The notes under the pieces: generated by a model | Seen by the model: the letters and a program-made list of their open reading frames with translations, nothing else | What the model was told of the DNA's origin: nothing | The model's database searches: none | Assembly: GCA_031296755.1 (NCBI GenBank) | Contig: JAUMMZ010000025.1 | Span: 1-64,000, forward strand | Direction of reading: 5' to 3' | From: Collinsella sp. | Lineage (GTDB): Bacteria > Actinomycetota > Coriobacteriia > Coriobacteriales > Coriobacteriaceae | Length of the DNA stretch: 64,000 nt | Shown here: positions 27,224 through 35,408 of the stretch, piece by piece | Position numbering within the stretch: the stretch's first letter is position 1 | Layout of the letters: each line of letters opens with the position of its first letter | Translations under genes and position numbers: made by a program

Positions 27224-27263
27224 CCCACGGACGACGCGCACTCAGCGCAGTATCGTCCGTGGG
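27224..27263 (+). terminator. Terminator-like hairpin between the GtrA genes
   Basis: CCCACGGACGA (27224-27234) pairs with TCGTCCGTGGG (27253-27263), an 11-bp perfect stem with an 18-base loop. No T-run follows, so it may only slow transcription. Confidence 0.5.
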
Positions 27264-27416
27264 TGTCGCTCGTTTACGGGCAAATTTTCAACGTTTGCGG
27301 ATTAGCTCTTGAAAATTTGGCGAGTTCATATAGTTCTTGGCAAAGACCTTACGTTTCCCTTGTAAAAGCTCTAAAGTGTCCTCTGCTCGATTCATCAACG
27401 CATTGGATGTGATTAC

Positions 27417-27824
27417 GTGCGCAAGGCGCTGGCACAACCTCATACCAAGCAGTTCCTCAAGTTTGCCGTCGTGGGTCTTATCTCCTTTGGCATCGACTGG
27501 GGCATGCTCATTGCGCTCGTCGAGCTGTTCCACCTCGACTTTTTGATGAGCACCACGATCTCGTTTATCACGTCCGTCGTGGTCAACTACTGGCTCAGCA
27601 TGAAGTACGTGTTCGACCACCGCGAAGGCATGAGCCGCAAGCGCGAGTTCACGATCTTCACCATCCTGTCGGTGATCGGCCTGGGCCTCAACGACCTGTA
27701 TATGTTTGTGGGCGTCACGTTTTTGAGCATCGGCTACCAGGCCATGAAGGCCATCGCCACGTTCCTCGTCACCTGGTACAACTACTTCAGCCGCCGCTTC
27801 TTCCTCGAGGGCGCACGGTCGTAG
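27417..27824 (+). CDS. GtrA-family membrane protein, copy 2
   Basis: This 135-residue GtrA-like protein has four helices: KFAVVGLISFGIDWGMLIAL, TTISFITSVVVNYWLSMKYVF, a third after SRKREFTIF, and a last one ending WYNYFSRRFFLEG. The only in-frame start near the conserved region is GTG 27417 (MRKALAQ), with no strong ribosome site, so the start is uncertain. It parallels copy 1 (26802). A strong terminator follows at 27851. The flippase or glycan-related role is inferred from the family only. Confidence 0.85.
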   Translation: MRKALAQPHTKQFLKFAVVGLISFGIDWGMLIALVELFHLDFLMSTTISFITSVVVNYWLSMKYVFDHREGMSRKREFTIFTILSVIGLGLNDLYMFVGVTFLSIGYQAMKAIATFLVTWYNYFSRRFFLEGARS

Positions 27825-27850
27825 TCGATTCACTATTTGCTTGAATGTAT

Positions 27851-27884
27851 AACCGGTTGGAACTCCCGTTCCAACCGGTTTTTT
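27851..27884 (+). terminator. Strong intrinsic terminator after GtrA copy 2
   Basis: AACCGGTTGGAAC (27851-27863) and GTTCCAACCGGTT (27868-27880) form a perfect 13-bp stem with loop TCCC, followed by TTTT. Confidence 0.93.
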
Positions 27885-27919
27885 GTTTGCCGAGAGACCC
27901 AGCGGCCAGTCCCATTCGC

Positions 27920-27962
27920 ATGAAAAACGGGCGGTCCGGATGTTGGTCCGAACCGCCCGTTT
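27920..27962 (-). terminator. Intrinsic terminator of the DUF4430 operon
   Basis: AAACGGGCGGT (27925-27935) pairs with ACCGCCCGTTT (27952-27962), with CCGGA/TCCG extending the stem. On the minus strand it is followed by TTTTT-CATGC, ending the DUF4430 gene at 27983. Confidence 0.88.
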
Positions 27963-27982
27963 GATGCAATATGTCGAGGCTC

Positions 27983-28894
27983 CTAGCCTGTCACGTAATA
28001 CCAGACCACGCTGTCGCCATTGGAGAGAACGTAGTTACTGCAGGCCGTCATGGGCGTTGTGCCGTTGACGGAGTACATCCAGCCGCTCGTGCCGCCGTAC
28101 TGTTTCTCGGCCAAACCACCAATCGCGGAGACATACGTACCGTACGACGAGCCATGTGCGTTGACAGAAAGGCCCAGCGCGCACAGGGCATCGTAAACGG
28201 TGGCGCCTTCGTTAAAGGTAAAGGTACCGCCAGAGGACACGGGATTGCCCACAGCGCTCGATGTGACCGAAACCGTCACCGTAACGTAGTTGGACTCCTG
28301 TGAGCCGCTTTGGCTGCCCGAGGAGGCGTTTCCACCATTAGAGGATGAGGCTCCATCAGACGACTGGCCACCGCCCGAAGAAGCACCGCCAGACGCATTG
28401 GAAGTATCACCGGCTCCCGTATTTTGGGCAGCGGATTTATCGCCAGACTTCTTGCCGCCCCGGTCCTCGGACTTCTTGCTATCCGAGTTTTTGTCCGATT
28501 CCTTGTTTGAAGACTCGGAATCGTCCTTGGCGTCGTTCGAACCCTTGGGCTCGTCTTTTGCATCATTCGAAGATTTGGAATCCTTGGAACTGGCCTCGCC
28601 CGAAGTCGTAGTCGAGCCAAACCCCTTGGTGTCCTTGGCGACGACGCTCTCCCCCGTCACGGTCTGAACGATCCAGTCGATGGACCAGGCGCCGCTCTCG
28701 GAAGGATGGACGAAGCCCAGCGAGACGACGATCAGAATGGTGCACGCGGCAGCAAGAACGCCAAGGAGCGCCTTCCGTCGAGGGGCGGACGCCGCCGAAG
28801 CGGCGCCCTGTTGCTTTGCATCGTCGAACTGAATGAACGAGGAATTTGGTTGCTTGGGGTCAGCGTCCTTGGATTTATTGGACACAGCCCTCAC
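27983..28894 (-). CDS. Membrane-anchored DUF4430 protein, probable corrinoid-binding accessory
   Basis: This 303-residue protein has a cytoplasmic N-terminus, a single membrane helix at about residues 43-63 (LLGVLAAACTILIVVSLGFV) and a long Ser/Lys/Asp/Gly-rich linker (90-200). One C-terminal DUF4430 domain (200-303) ends GWMYSVNGTTPMTACSNYVL...VVWYYV. DUF4430 resembles the C-terminal beta-domain of transcobalamin and intrinsic factor. The start is a GTG that directly follows the TAG of the large surface-protein gene (TAGGTG), so the two are translationally coupled and share the upstream cobalamin riboswitch. Role inferred: holding corrinoid at the outer membrane face near an importer. No ECF or BtuF gene is in the window. 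Confidence 0.8.
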   Translation of the reverse strand: MRAVSNKSKDADPKQPNSSFIQFDDAKQQGAASAASAPRRKALLGVLAAACTILIVVSLGFVHPSESGAWSIDWIVQTVTGESVVAKDTKGFGSTTTSGEASSKDSKSSNDAKDEPKGSNDAKDDSESSNKESDKNSDSKKSEDRGGKKSGDKSAAQNTGAGDTSNASGGASSGGGQSSDGASSSNGGNASSGSQSGSQESNYVTVTVSVTSSAVGNPVSSGGTFTFNEGATVYDALCALGLSVNAHGSSYGTYVSAIGGLAEKQYGGTSGWMYSVNGTTPMTACSNYVLSNGDSVVWYYVTG

Positions 28895-29971
28895 CTACCG
28901 ACGTTTGGTGAACACGAACACGCCGACGATGGCGAGACCGATGACGCCGGCGGCAACGCCAACAATGGCGAGCGGGTTGGCGCCAGTCTCCTGCTCGGAA
29001 GCACTAGAGGGCTTCTTAGCAGTGGTCGTAGAAGCAGCACCCGTATCGGACTTGGAATCGGACTTCTTGTCGGACTTGCTGTCCTTCTTGTCAGACTTCT
29101 TGTCAGACTTCTTCTCGTCCTTCTTATCGGACTTATCGGAGTCCTTCTTGTTGGGCTTGTTGTCCTTGGTCTCGGTCTTGGTCGACACCGTCGTCTTGGT
29201 CATCGGCTTATGACCCGGAGCGACAGCGCCGCCAGCCTGCTGGCCCTTCGTGCCGGAGCCGGAACCCGTGCCCGTGCCAGCGCCAGCACCGGAACCGTTG
29301 CCAGCGCCACCATTGCCGCCATTGGAGCCAGAACCGCCATTGCCGCCAGGGTTAACAGCATTCTTGGTCCACTTGGCATACAGCGTCAGATCGGCCGTCA
29401 CCGGCGTACTGAAGTCATACGCCCGCGTGCAAGCCTCATCGGTGAACCAACCGCCGAAAGTGTAGCCATCGCGCGTCGGATCGGCCGGCTTGACCAGCTT
29501 GCCGTCGGCCGTAGCAACAAACTTAGTGTCGCAAGCAGACCCGCCGTTGGAATTAAAGGCAACCGTCCAAGACTCGACAGCTCCAAGTTTAAACAGCGTG
29601 CCCGAGTCATTGATGTAGTACAGGTTGCCAGATGCATCGGCAATGACCGGAGAGTCGCAGTGCTGGTAATGGCCAGCCGCATCATAAATCTGCGTCGCCT
29701 CTGCATCGCCGAGCGTATAGCGATACACGCCACCACCAGCAGAGTAGTTGACGTAATCCTTGCTATCCGCGCTGTTAACGGTGAAGTACACATAGGTCTT
29801 GCCGCCCCGAACACTCACCAACGGAGTAGCAGCAATACCGTTGAGGCCAGCCGGCAGCGCCTTGCCGTCGGCAGCAGCGACCATCGTGGTCTTACCCGTC
29901 TTCAGGTTATAGAGAGCCAGAGCAGAGCCCGTAGCCGTCTGTCCGCCGACAATCAGATTGTCACCAGACAC
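28895..29971 (-). CDS. C-terminal portion: propeller end, InlB-type repeat, KSDKK stalk, membrane anchor
   Basis: This open frame holds the last propeller blades (NLIVGGQTATGSALALYNLKTGKT; SPVIADASGNLYYINDSGTLF). An InlB B/Flg_new repeat follows (VAFNSNGG ... DGYTFGGWFTDEACTRAYDF ... TADLTLYAKW), then Gly/Asn-rich and Lys/Asp/Ser-rich stalks. A helix (PLAIVGVAAGVIGLAIVGVFVF) ends in TKRR. The sequence EQETG just before the helix sits where an LPXTG box would be, so this looks like an atypical sorting signal or a plain anchor. A GTG (MSGDNL) could serve as a start, but independent translation is unlikely. It is followed directly by the second DUF4430 gene. Confidence 0.75.
   Translation of the reverse strand: MSGDNLIVGGQTATGSALALYNLKTGKTTMVAAADGKALPAGLNGIAATPLVSVRGGKTYVYFTVNSADSKDYVNYSAGGGVYRYTLGDAEATQIYDAAGHYQHCDSPVIADASGNLYYINDSGTLFKLGAVESWTVAFNSNGGSACDTKFVATADGKLVKPADPTRDGYTFGGWFTDEACTRAYDFSTPVTADLTLYAKWTKNAVNPGGNGGSGSNGGNGGAGNGSGAGAGTGTGSGSGTKGQQAGGAVAPGHKPMTKTTVSTKTETKDNKPNKKDSDKSDKKDEKKSDKKSDKKDSKSDKKSDSKSDTGAASTTTAKKPSSASEQETGANPLAIVGVAAGVIGLAIVGVFVFTKRR
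29044..29150 (-). repeat. Low-complexity KSDKK-encoding repeat
   Basis: Degenerate tandem copies of CTTGTCAGACTT / CTTCTTGTCGGA encode a Lys-Ser-Asp-Lys stalk. The repetition may vary in number between strains and is prone to slippage. It forms the spacer between folded domains and the membrane anchor. Confidence 0.65.
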
Positions 29972-30349
29972 CGCAGGGCGCTCAGATTATTCGTAAGGCC
30001 CAGATCAACCGTCTTCTGCTCGCTCAGTACGCCCTTCGCCGAAAGCGAAATCACATGGAGCTTTCCATCGTGCGTCATCTGATAGAAGGTCGAACCATTG
30101 GACGGATCGGCGACACAGTCGGCGTTCGCGAGAGCGCCGAGCTTCATGGTCGAAACGACATCGCCCGTCGTCTTATCAATGCACTTAAGCGTGCCCGCGC
30201 TCGTAGGAACGATGGCATACTTATCCGTCAAAGCCGCACCAGTCCAGTAATAGCCCTCGGAAGCGTCAATGTTCTGCCAAGAAACTTCGCCCGTGGCAAT
30301 CTTAATGCGCATAAAGGAGCCGTTGCCGTAGGTCGCGTTGTAATTCTCG

Positions 30350-32689
30350 TCATACGAAATATCGACCGAGCCTACATAGACGTACTCGCCGTCCGAAACG
30401 ACGGTGCAGGAGCTCTGCGTCAAGTCCGTCAAACCGGGCGTCAGCCACTTGCAGATCAGCTTGTCTGCAGTAATCGCCTGGACCGCACCGCCGTTGAGCG
30501 GAACGATGATAAGGCCATTGGTGTAGATCGGACGAGAGGTATAACTCACCTTGGAGGCAAGCGGCGCAGAGGCAACCTTTTTTGCCCGTGGACGAATCGA
30601 TCTTAATGAGCTCGTTCTCGGTCGCGATGTACACAAAGCCGTTAGCGATGACAGGCTCGCTGCAGTTAGCATACTGCTGGCCAGACTCGGCCTTCCAATC
30701 GAAGGCCCACTTAAGACCGGCGGCCTGCGCAGGCGTCTTGGCATCCGTTACGGTCGAACCGTTGCCACTGTTGCCGTAGCCGGCCCACTCGACATCCCAA
30801 TCAGGAGTCGTCGCACTCGGGTCCACGACAATCTTGTCGGGATCGGGCATGGGCGAATTATCGGTGGTGTAGGCAAACGTAACCTTGTCGCCGCTCTTGA
30901 GCGTGACCTGGTTGGCGCAGAGAGATGAGGGCTCTCCGTTGATATACAGATGCCAATATTTATTGGTCGCACCATCCCAGCCATACGGCTTGTGATCGAA
31001 CGGCGAAGTAATGGAATTGAGGAACCAGTAAGCACCATTCTGGGAGGCGTTGTAATCAACGCCCTTCGCCTTCAGAACCGCCTCAATAAGGTCTTGGGCC
31101 GTAGAACCTTCGGGCAGGGAAACATTGCTTGCCGAGCCCCAGCGAGTATTGTTGCCGTTGACATCGGGGCCGATAACATCGACAGACCCAAGAACCTGGC
31201 CAGGAAGGGCATCGGCGTCAGCACCATACATAAAGGTGATGGCATCGCCCTCTTGGAGCTCGTAGGCACCGGCGCCAACGTCGGCGAACTTGCCATTTAC
31301 GTAGAAGCGCCAATAGCTATTGGTCGCAGCATCCCAGCCATAGGACTTACCATCGAACGGCGAATAAATGCCGTTGAGGAACCAGCCCCAAGACGATTCG
31401 CTAGCATCAAGCTTAAGGCCGGTCTGCTCAAGGAGATCCTTAGCAGTGGAGCCTGCCTTGAGACTCGTCTGACCCGTCGAAGCCCAAACCCGCTGCTTGC
31501 CGTCCTTATCCTTACCGAGAACCTGAACAGAAGCATGGACAGAATCGGAGGGCAGCTGGTCGCCCCAGCCACCGTAGAACCACGTAACGGTATCGCCGAC
31601 ATGGATGGTGACATTGTCCGCCGTATAGTCACTCGACTTGCCGTTGATGAACAGTTGCCAATAGGTCGAATAATCTTGGGGCGTACCCAGCTCAACACCG
31701 TTGTACTTAAGGCTCAGAATGAAGGAGCCCGCAGCAACGGCGTCAATATCATTCGCCTCGAGCGCGGCCTTCGTAAGGTCAAGCGCGCTCGAACCGGACG
31801 TCACCACATACTGCGCGTTATCGACCCAAGTCTGAGTCTTGCCCTGGGCATCGCGACCAATGACGGTCACATTTGCGGCAACCTGGTCCTTAACGACAGG
31901 GGACGCGCTACCAGCCGTATAGGCAAACTCAATCTTCTGCCCTTGGGTGAGCTTGACGCTGCTCGCGCCAACCGAGGAAGACGCGCCGTCGACGAACAGC
32001 TGCCAGTAGGCATAAGTCGCCGGATCGAAGGCAAGCGTACGGCCATCGCTCGGGGATGTGATGCTTTTGAGGTAGAAACCGTATGCCGTGTTCGGATCGT
32101 AATCCGCCTTGAAGCCCGTCTTCTGCTGCAGCTTAACGAAGGCATCCGCAGCCGTCGCGCCCTCGTCGAGCTTGAGTTGCGTAGGTGCCACCCAGGTCTG
32201 AGCCTTGCCGTCGGCATCGGTGCCGATAATCGAGAACGAGACCTCGACTTGCTTCTTGGCGACATCGCCGGTTTCTGTCGGGTTCTCTGTCTGGACGGCA
32301 GCCGCGGCGGCAGATCCTGCTTGGCCAGCGGATACCGTCGAAGACTGCTCGCTCGTGGCAGGGCTCTCCCCCGTCGCCGAGCCTTCGTCGCCAGTTGCTG
32401 CCTCTGTAGTGGCGGCACTAGCTGCAGGCGCGCTCCCGGAATCCGAAACCTCGGCGCCGCTCTGCTCAGCGGTACCGCCCGCAAGCGCTGCGTCCTCGCC
32501 TGGCGTCGTAGCCTGAGCCACAGCGTCGGTAATGCCCTCGGCACCCTCGGCCCACAGCTGAGCCGGCGTGGTGTCAAAGGCCATCGCGAAGGCCAGGAAT
32601 GCCACCAGGCAGCGCTTTGCCACGCCGCGCGCGATTACGCCACGGCGACGAAGCGAGGCAGGCTGGCACTCGTCCTCAAACATATCCAT
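30350..32689 (-). CDS. N-terminal portion: secreted protein with four DUF4430 domains
   Basis: The start is ATG 32689 (MDMFEDE) with AGGAGA 6 bases upstream; the open frame extends further up but into the riboswitch leader. A signal peptide is likely at about residues 13-47 (RRRGVIARG, hydrophobic VAFLAFAMAF, AQLWA). Four DUF4430 domains follow at about 148-258, 270-372, 385-490 and 500-608. Each has the S-x-SPxDG or similar turn, a Y-W-(Q/R/H)-(L/F)-x-(V/I)-(D/N)-G strand and a closing L--GD-I-F-Y strand. PQQ-type blades begin near 630 (EPVIANGFVYIATENELIKID). After the A6 run at 30578-30583 the frame is wrong and ends at 30350. Confidence 0.82.
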   Translation of the reverse strand: MDMFEDECQPASLRRRGVIARGVAKRCLVAFLAFAMAFDTTPAQLWAEGAEGITDAVAQATTPGEDAALAGGTAEQSGAEVSDSGSAPAASAATTEAATGDEGSATGESPATSEQSSTVSAGQAGSAAAAAVQTENPTETGDVAKKQVEVSFSIIGTDADGKAQTWVAPTQLKLDEGATAADAFVKLQQKTGFKADYDPNTAYGFYLKSITSPSDGRTLAFDPATYAYWQLFVDGASSSVGASSVKLTQGQKIEFAYTAGSASPVVKDQVAANVTVIGRDAQGKTQTWVDNAQYVVTSGSSALDLTKAALEANDIDAVAAGSFILSLKYNGVELGTPQDYSTYWQLFINGKSSDYTADNVTIHVGDTVTWFYGGWGDQLPSDSVHASVQVLGKDKDGKQRVWASTGQTSLKAGSTAKDLLEQTGLKLDASESSWGWFLNGIYSPFDGKSYGWDAATNSYWRFYVNGKFADVGAGAYELQEGDAITFMYGADADALPGQVLGSVDVIGPDVNGNNTRWGSASNVSLPEGSTAQDLIEAVLKAKGVDYNASQNGAYWFLNSITSPFDHKPYGWDGATNKYWHLYINGEPSSLCANQVTLKSGDKVTFAYTTDNSPMPDPDKIVVDPSATTPDWDVEWAGYGNSGNGSTVTDAKTPAQAAGLKWAFDWKAESGQQYANCSEPVIANGFVYIATENELIKIDSSTGKKGCLCAACLQGELYLSSDLHQWPYHRSAQRRCGPGDYCRQADLQVADARFDGLDAELLHRRFGRRVRLCRLGRYFV

Positions 32690-32834
32690 TCGTCTCCTAC
32701 TGTCTGTACTTGGAGCGTTGCCTTGAAGCTGCCCCACGTCATCGCGCATGTTGCGCTCGAGTTCCCCCATCGGGGTCCCCCTTCCCTCCAGAGCCCTATG
32801 CACACCGGCGGCAAAAGCCGCAGCCGCATGCAAG

Positions 32835-33015
32835 ACGGGAGGCGATCCGACTTGACCTTAACGACTCGGGCACGTCGTCCGATCTGCGACGCGAGCATCC
32901 CGAGCCAAGAGGAATTACGGTTACTGGTACAGCCGGGGACTTGCACCCCGATTCTCCCAAACGCGCAGGAAAACCGCGCATTCGTGCGTCTCCGCACCAC
33001 CATCTAGGCCATCGA
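32835..33015 (-). promoter_or_regulatory. Cobalamin riboswitch
   Basis: Read on the minus strand, the leader contains GGGAGAATCGGGGTGCAAGT followed by CCCCGGCTGTACCAGTAACC (about 32961-32922). This matches the conserved core of the cobalamin riboswitch (GGGAA-n-GGTGnnAnTCC ... GC-G--CC-G-NAC). The B12-box-like AAGTCGGATCGCC follows at about 32854-32842, and 5' stems lie upstream to about 33015. It sits 150 bases before the start of the four-DUF4430 surface protein. Cobalamin binding is expected to switch expression off. Exact boundaries are approximate. Confidence 0.85.
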
Positions 33016-33040
33016 TTAAAACCATCAATATGCTATCACG

Positions 33041-33069
33041 CAAAAGGGCCTCGCACGCAGGCGAAGCCC
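33041..33069 (-). terminator. Intrinsic terminator of the ABC1 kinase operon
   Basis: GGGCCTCGC (33046-33054) pairs with GCGAAGCCC (33061-33069) apart from one central mismatch. On the minus strand TTTTG follows. It separates the kinase gene upstream from the cobalamin riboswitch. Confidence 0.75.
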
Positions 33070-33120
33070 AAGGTAAAAGCTATTGTTTGCGATAGGAGAA
33101 TGCGGTGACGGTCGCAGCCT

Positions 33121-34884
33121 CTAGTGCTTGCCGCCGTGACTGTTGAGCCAGATATTGCGACCCAGCATAAGCGCCAGCACCAGCGCGCTCACGTAGCCCA
33201 TAAAGCCAATGACTGGGATACCAAACACAACCGGCTCGATGCGTGCATAGTACACTACCGACGAACCGATAAACAGACCGGCGATCACAATCGCCATCGA
33301 CATGCGGTCGATGATTCCGCCCAGCTGTCGCAGCGCCTTATCGCTGCTCATGATCTGCGTGTTCACCTTAAGCTGGCCGCGCGTGAGCATACGCGAAGCC
33401 AAGCCCAGATACTCGGCCGCCTCGAGCGAGCCCTTCGCCGCGCGATAACTGCTCGCTGCAAAGTCGCGGCTCATCTCGCGCATGCGGGCATAGGTGCTCT
33501 TCTCGTTTTTGATATGAGCCTGAATGATCTCGATCATGTTGACGTTGGGCATGTACTCGGTCAGCAGACCCTCGAGCGTCACCATGCCGCGCGCGAACAT
33601 CGTCACCACGCTCGGCAGCTCAACATCATTCTTGCGCGCGAGGTTTAACAGCGAGGTCAAAAACTCGCCGATATCCAGATCCTTCAGGTCAAGGCCCGCA
33701 AAGTCAGCCACGATAAAGTCAAGATCGGACAAAAAGGCCGAATGATCGAGCTCAGCCGAGTCGCCACGCGTCACGGCGAAGCGCATGAGCGAATCCTTGA
33801 GCTTTGGCACGTCGCCCTCGGCCACGGCAAAGATCATATCCTTGACGATACCGCGGTCGTGGCTCGACATGCGTCCGACCATGCCCAAGTCGATAAAGTA
33901 AACGATGCCGTCCTTGAGGATGATGTTTCCCGCATGCGGGTCGGCATGGAAAAAGCCGTCATCGAGCACCTGCGTCGAGTAGTCCTCGACGATTGCGGCA
34001 CCGATCTTTTCCAAGTCATAGCCCTCGGCCACCAAGCGTTCAGGATCGGCGATCGAAATGCCGTCGACGTAGTCCATAACCACCACGTGCTCGGTGCACA
34101 GGTCCAGATAGGATTTAGGGCACGTCACGCCATGAACGCTCTTATGGAACTCGTAGAAGTCGTTGAGGTTTTTGGCCTCGGCCAAAAAGTTGGTCTCCTC
34201 GCGAAACGAGGTCCACAACTCCTCGACTACGCCGTGCAGGTCAACGAATTGATCGGTGTTGACGAACTTGGAAACAATGCGCACCACCGAGCGGATGATA
34301 TCGATGTCCTGTGCCATAACCTGCTGCGCACCGGGGCGCTGCACCTTAACGGCCACGTCCTCGCCGGTCACCAGGCGGGCGCGGTGCACCTGCGCGAGCG
34401 ATGCGCTACCAAGCGGATTGGGGTCGATCGCGTCGAACATCTCCCCCAGGCGCAGGCCGTATTCCTCTTCCAAGCAGCGAAGCACTACCTCGTACGGCAC
34501 CGGCTCCACGTCGGAACGCAGACGGCGCAGCTCATCGCAAAAGCGCTGCGGCAGAATCTCGGACCGGTTGGCCAGAATCTGCCCCATCTTGACGAACATG
34601 GGGCCGAGCTCCTCGAGCAGGCGGCGCAAGCGAACCGGCGTGAGGTTATCCCACACACGGTACTTTTTGACCAAGCGAACAATCTGCCCGATGCGTTCGC
34701 GACGACCCGCCGGCGTGAGCTGGTATTCCTCGTCCGGCGCCATCGCGTCGGGCTCTTCGGGCACCATATCGACAGCGCGCGGCTTTTTGCGAGCGCCCGA
34801 GACGGCGGCATCGACCTCATCGACAACCGCCGCCTCGTCACCCAAAGGATCTAGATTGTTGTAATCGGTGGTGGAATCTGCCAT
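33121..34884 (-). CDS. ABC1/UbiB-family atypical kinase
   Basis: This 587-residue member of the UbiB/ADCK (AarF) protein-kinase-like family has the KxGQ motif as KMGQILANRSEILP. The Ala-rich nucleotide loop is LGSASLAQVHRA, the catalytic loop is HADPHAGNI and the metal motif is FIDLGMVGR. Two membrane helices lie at the C-terminus (MAIVIAGLFIGSSVVYY and GFMGYVSALVLALMLG). In aerobes such proteins support ubiquinone synthesis; an anaerobe of this type has no ubiquinone, so a role in menaquinone or membrane lipid handling is more likely. It starts 8 bases after the phasin-like gene, as a two-gene operon. Confidence 0.9.
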   Translation of the reverse strand: MADSTTDYNNLDPLGDEAAVVDEVDAAVSGARKKPRAVDMVPEEPDAMAPDEEYQLTPAGRRERIGQIVRLVKKYRVWDNLTPVRLRRLLEELGPMFVKMGQILANRSEILPQRFCDELRRLRSDVEPVPYEVVLRCLEEEYGLRLGEMFDAIDPNPLGSASLAQVHRARLVTGEDVAVKVQRPGAQQVMAQDIDIIRSVVRIVSKFVNTDQFVDLHGVVEELWTSFREETNFLAEAKNLNDFYEFHKSVHGVTCPKSYLDLCTEHVVVMDYVDGISIADPERLVAEGYDLEKIGAAIVEDYSTQVLDDGFFHADPHAGNIILKDGIVYFIDLGMVGRMSSHDRGIVKDMIFAVAEGDVPKLKDSLMRFAVTRGDSAELDHSAFLSDLDFIVADFAGLDLKDLDIGEFLTSLLNLARKNDVELPSVVTMFARGMVTLEGLLTEYMPNVNMIEIIQAHIKNEKSTYARMREMSRDFAASSYRAAKGSLEAAEYLGLASRMLTRGQLKVNTQIMSSDKALRQLGGIIDRMSMAIVIAGLFIGSSVVYYARIEPVVFGIPVIGFMGYVSALVLALMLGRNIWLNSHGGKH

Positions 34885-34892
34885 CTGCGCTG

Positions 34893-35309
34893 CTACTCGG
34901 CCTCTTCGGTATCCTTCGCATCGTCGGGCTCAACGGACTCGACGGGCACCGAGGTCACGTTGTCCTCGACCGAATCGACGATGTCGCGCACATGGGCCAG
35001 GAAGGCCGTGCGCTCGGGGGCGGTCATGACGCGGACCCGGGCAAGGATGAGCTCGTCAAGCACGCGCTGGGCCGCGGTCTCGCCCTGCATGCCCAAGCGC
35101 TCGGTCAGATCGGAGATGGTACCGCCGGCCTGCTCGAACATGTCGGACACACTGCGGGCGATATCGGGGGTGGCGGTGTCCTTGCGGACCTGCTCGCCCT
35201 TGGTGTTAAGGTCGTCGAGGACCTTCTTGCCGCCTTCGACAGCAACGGCGGCAGCGCCAAAGCCCACGTTAATGGCGCCGTTAACAAGCTGATCGAGTTT
35301 CATAACCAT
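34893..35309 (-). CDS. Phasin-like helical protein
   Basis: This 138-residue protein has a hydrophobic/Gly-Ala N-terminal segment (INVGFGAAAVAVEGGKKVLDDL) and then amphipathic helices (ARSVSDMFEQAGGTISDLTERLG; FLAHVRDIVDSVEDN) and an acidic tail. The layout recalls phasins and PhaF-like regulators, without a specific match. The start is ATG 35309 behind GGAGA. It precedes the ABC1 kinase by 8 bases, a combination that suggests a membrane-surface partner or regulator of the kinase. Confidence 0.65.
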   Translation of the reverse strand: MVMKLDQLVNGAINVGFGAAAVAVEGGKKVLDDLNTKGEQVRKDTATPDIARSVSDMFEQAGGTISDLTERLGMQGETAAQRVLDELILARVRVMTAPERTAFLAHVRDIVDSVEDNVTSVPVESVEPDDAKDTEEAE

Positions 35310-35408
35310 GGTTATCTCCAATCACAAACAACTGCATTGGCGTTCTTGTACCCAAGATTGAGCGAAAGCGACAAAGCGTTTTAGCGCTATTCGATCGACG
35401 GGAAATCC

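Larger units (their letters stand above)
28895..32689 (-). pseudogene. Giant surface protein: 4x DUF4430, PQQ propeller, InlB repeat, anchor; two frameshifts
   Basis: One gene, read in order: signal peptide, Ala/Ser/Thr-rich region, four DUF4430 domains, a PQQ-like beta-propeller, an InlB B-type repeat, a KSDKK-rich stalk and a membrane anchor. It would encode about 1264 residues. Two indels break it. At the T6 run 30578-30583 (A6 on the coding strand) the frame is left; five As would keep it. At the GGG 29977-29979 (CCC coding) the original frame resumes; a fourth C would keep it. Between them about 200 codons in the alternative frame read sensible propeller sequence (GGAVQAITADKLICKW, GTLKCIDKTTGDVVS). 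The two errors cancel, so the ends share a frame. Either the propeller is truly truncated or the sequence has homopolymer errors. Confidence 0.8.

Noticed and set aside
30578..30583. Programmed frameshift at the A6 run
   Set aside because: The change needed is +1 on the coding strand, not the -1 of an A-AAA-AAG slippery site, there is no evident stimulatory structure, and a second opposite shift would also be required.
30950..33007. 685-codon plus-strand frame opposite the DUF4430 gene and riboswitch
   Set aside because: It runs through the riboswitch and gives Arg/Leu-rich sequence without domains; the minus strand has signal peptide, repeats and ribosome site.
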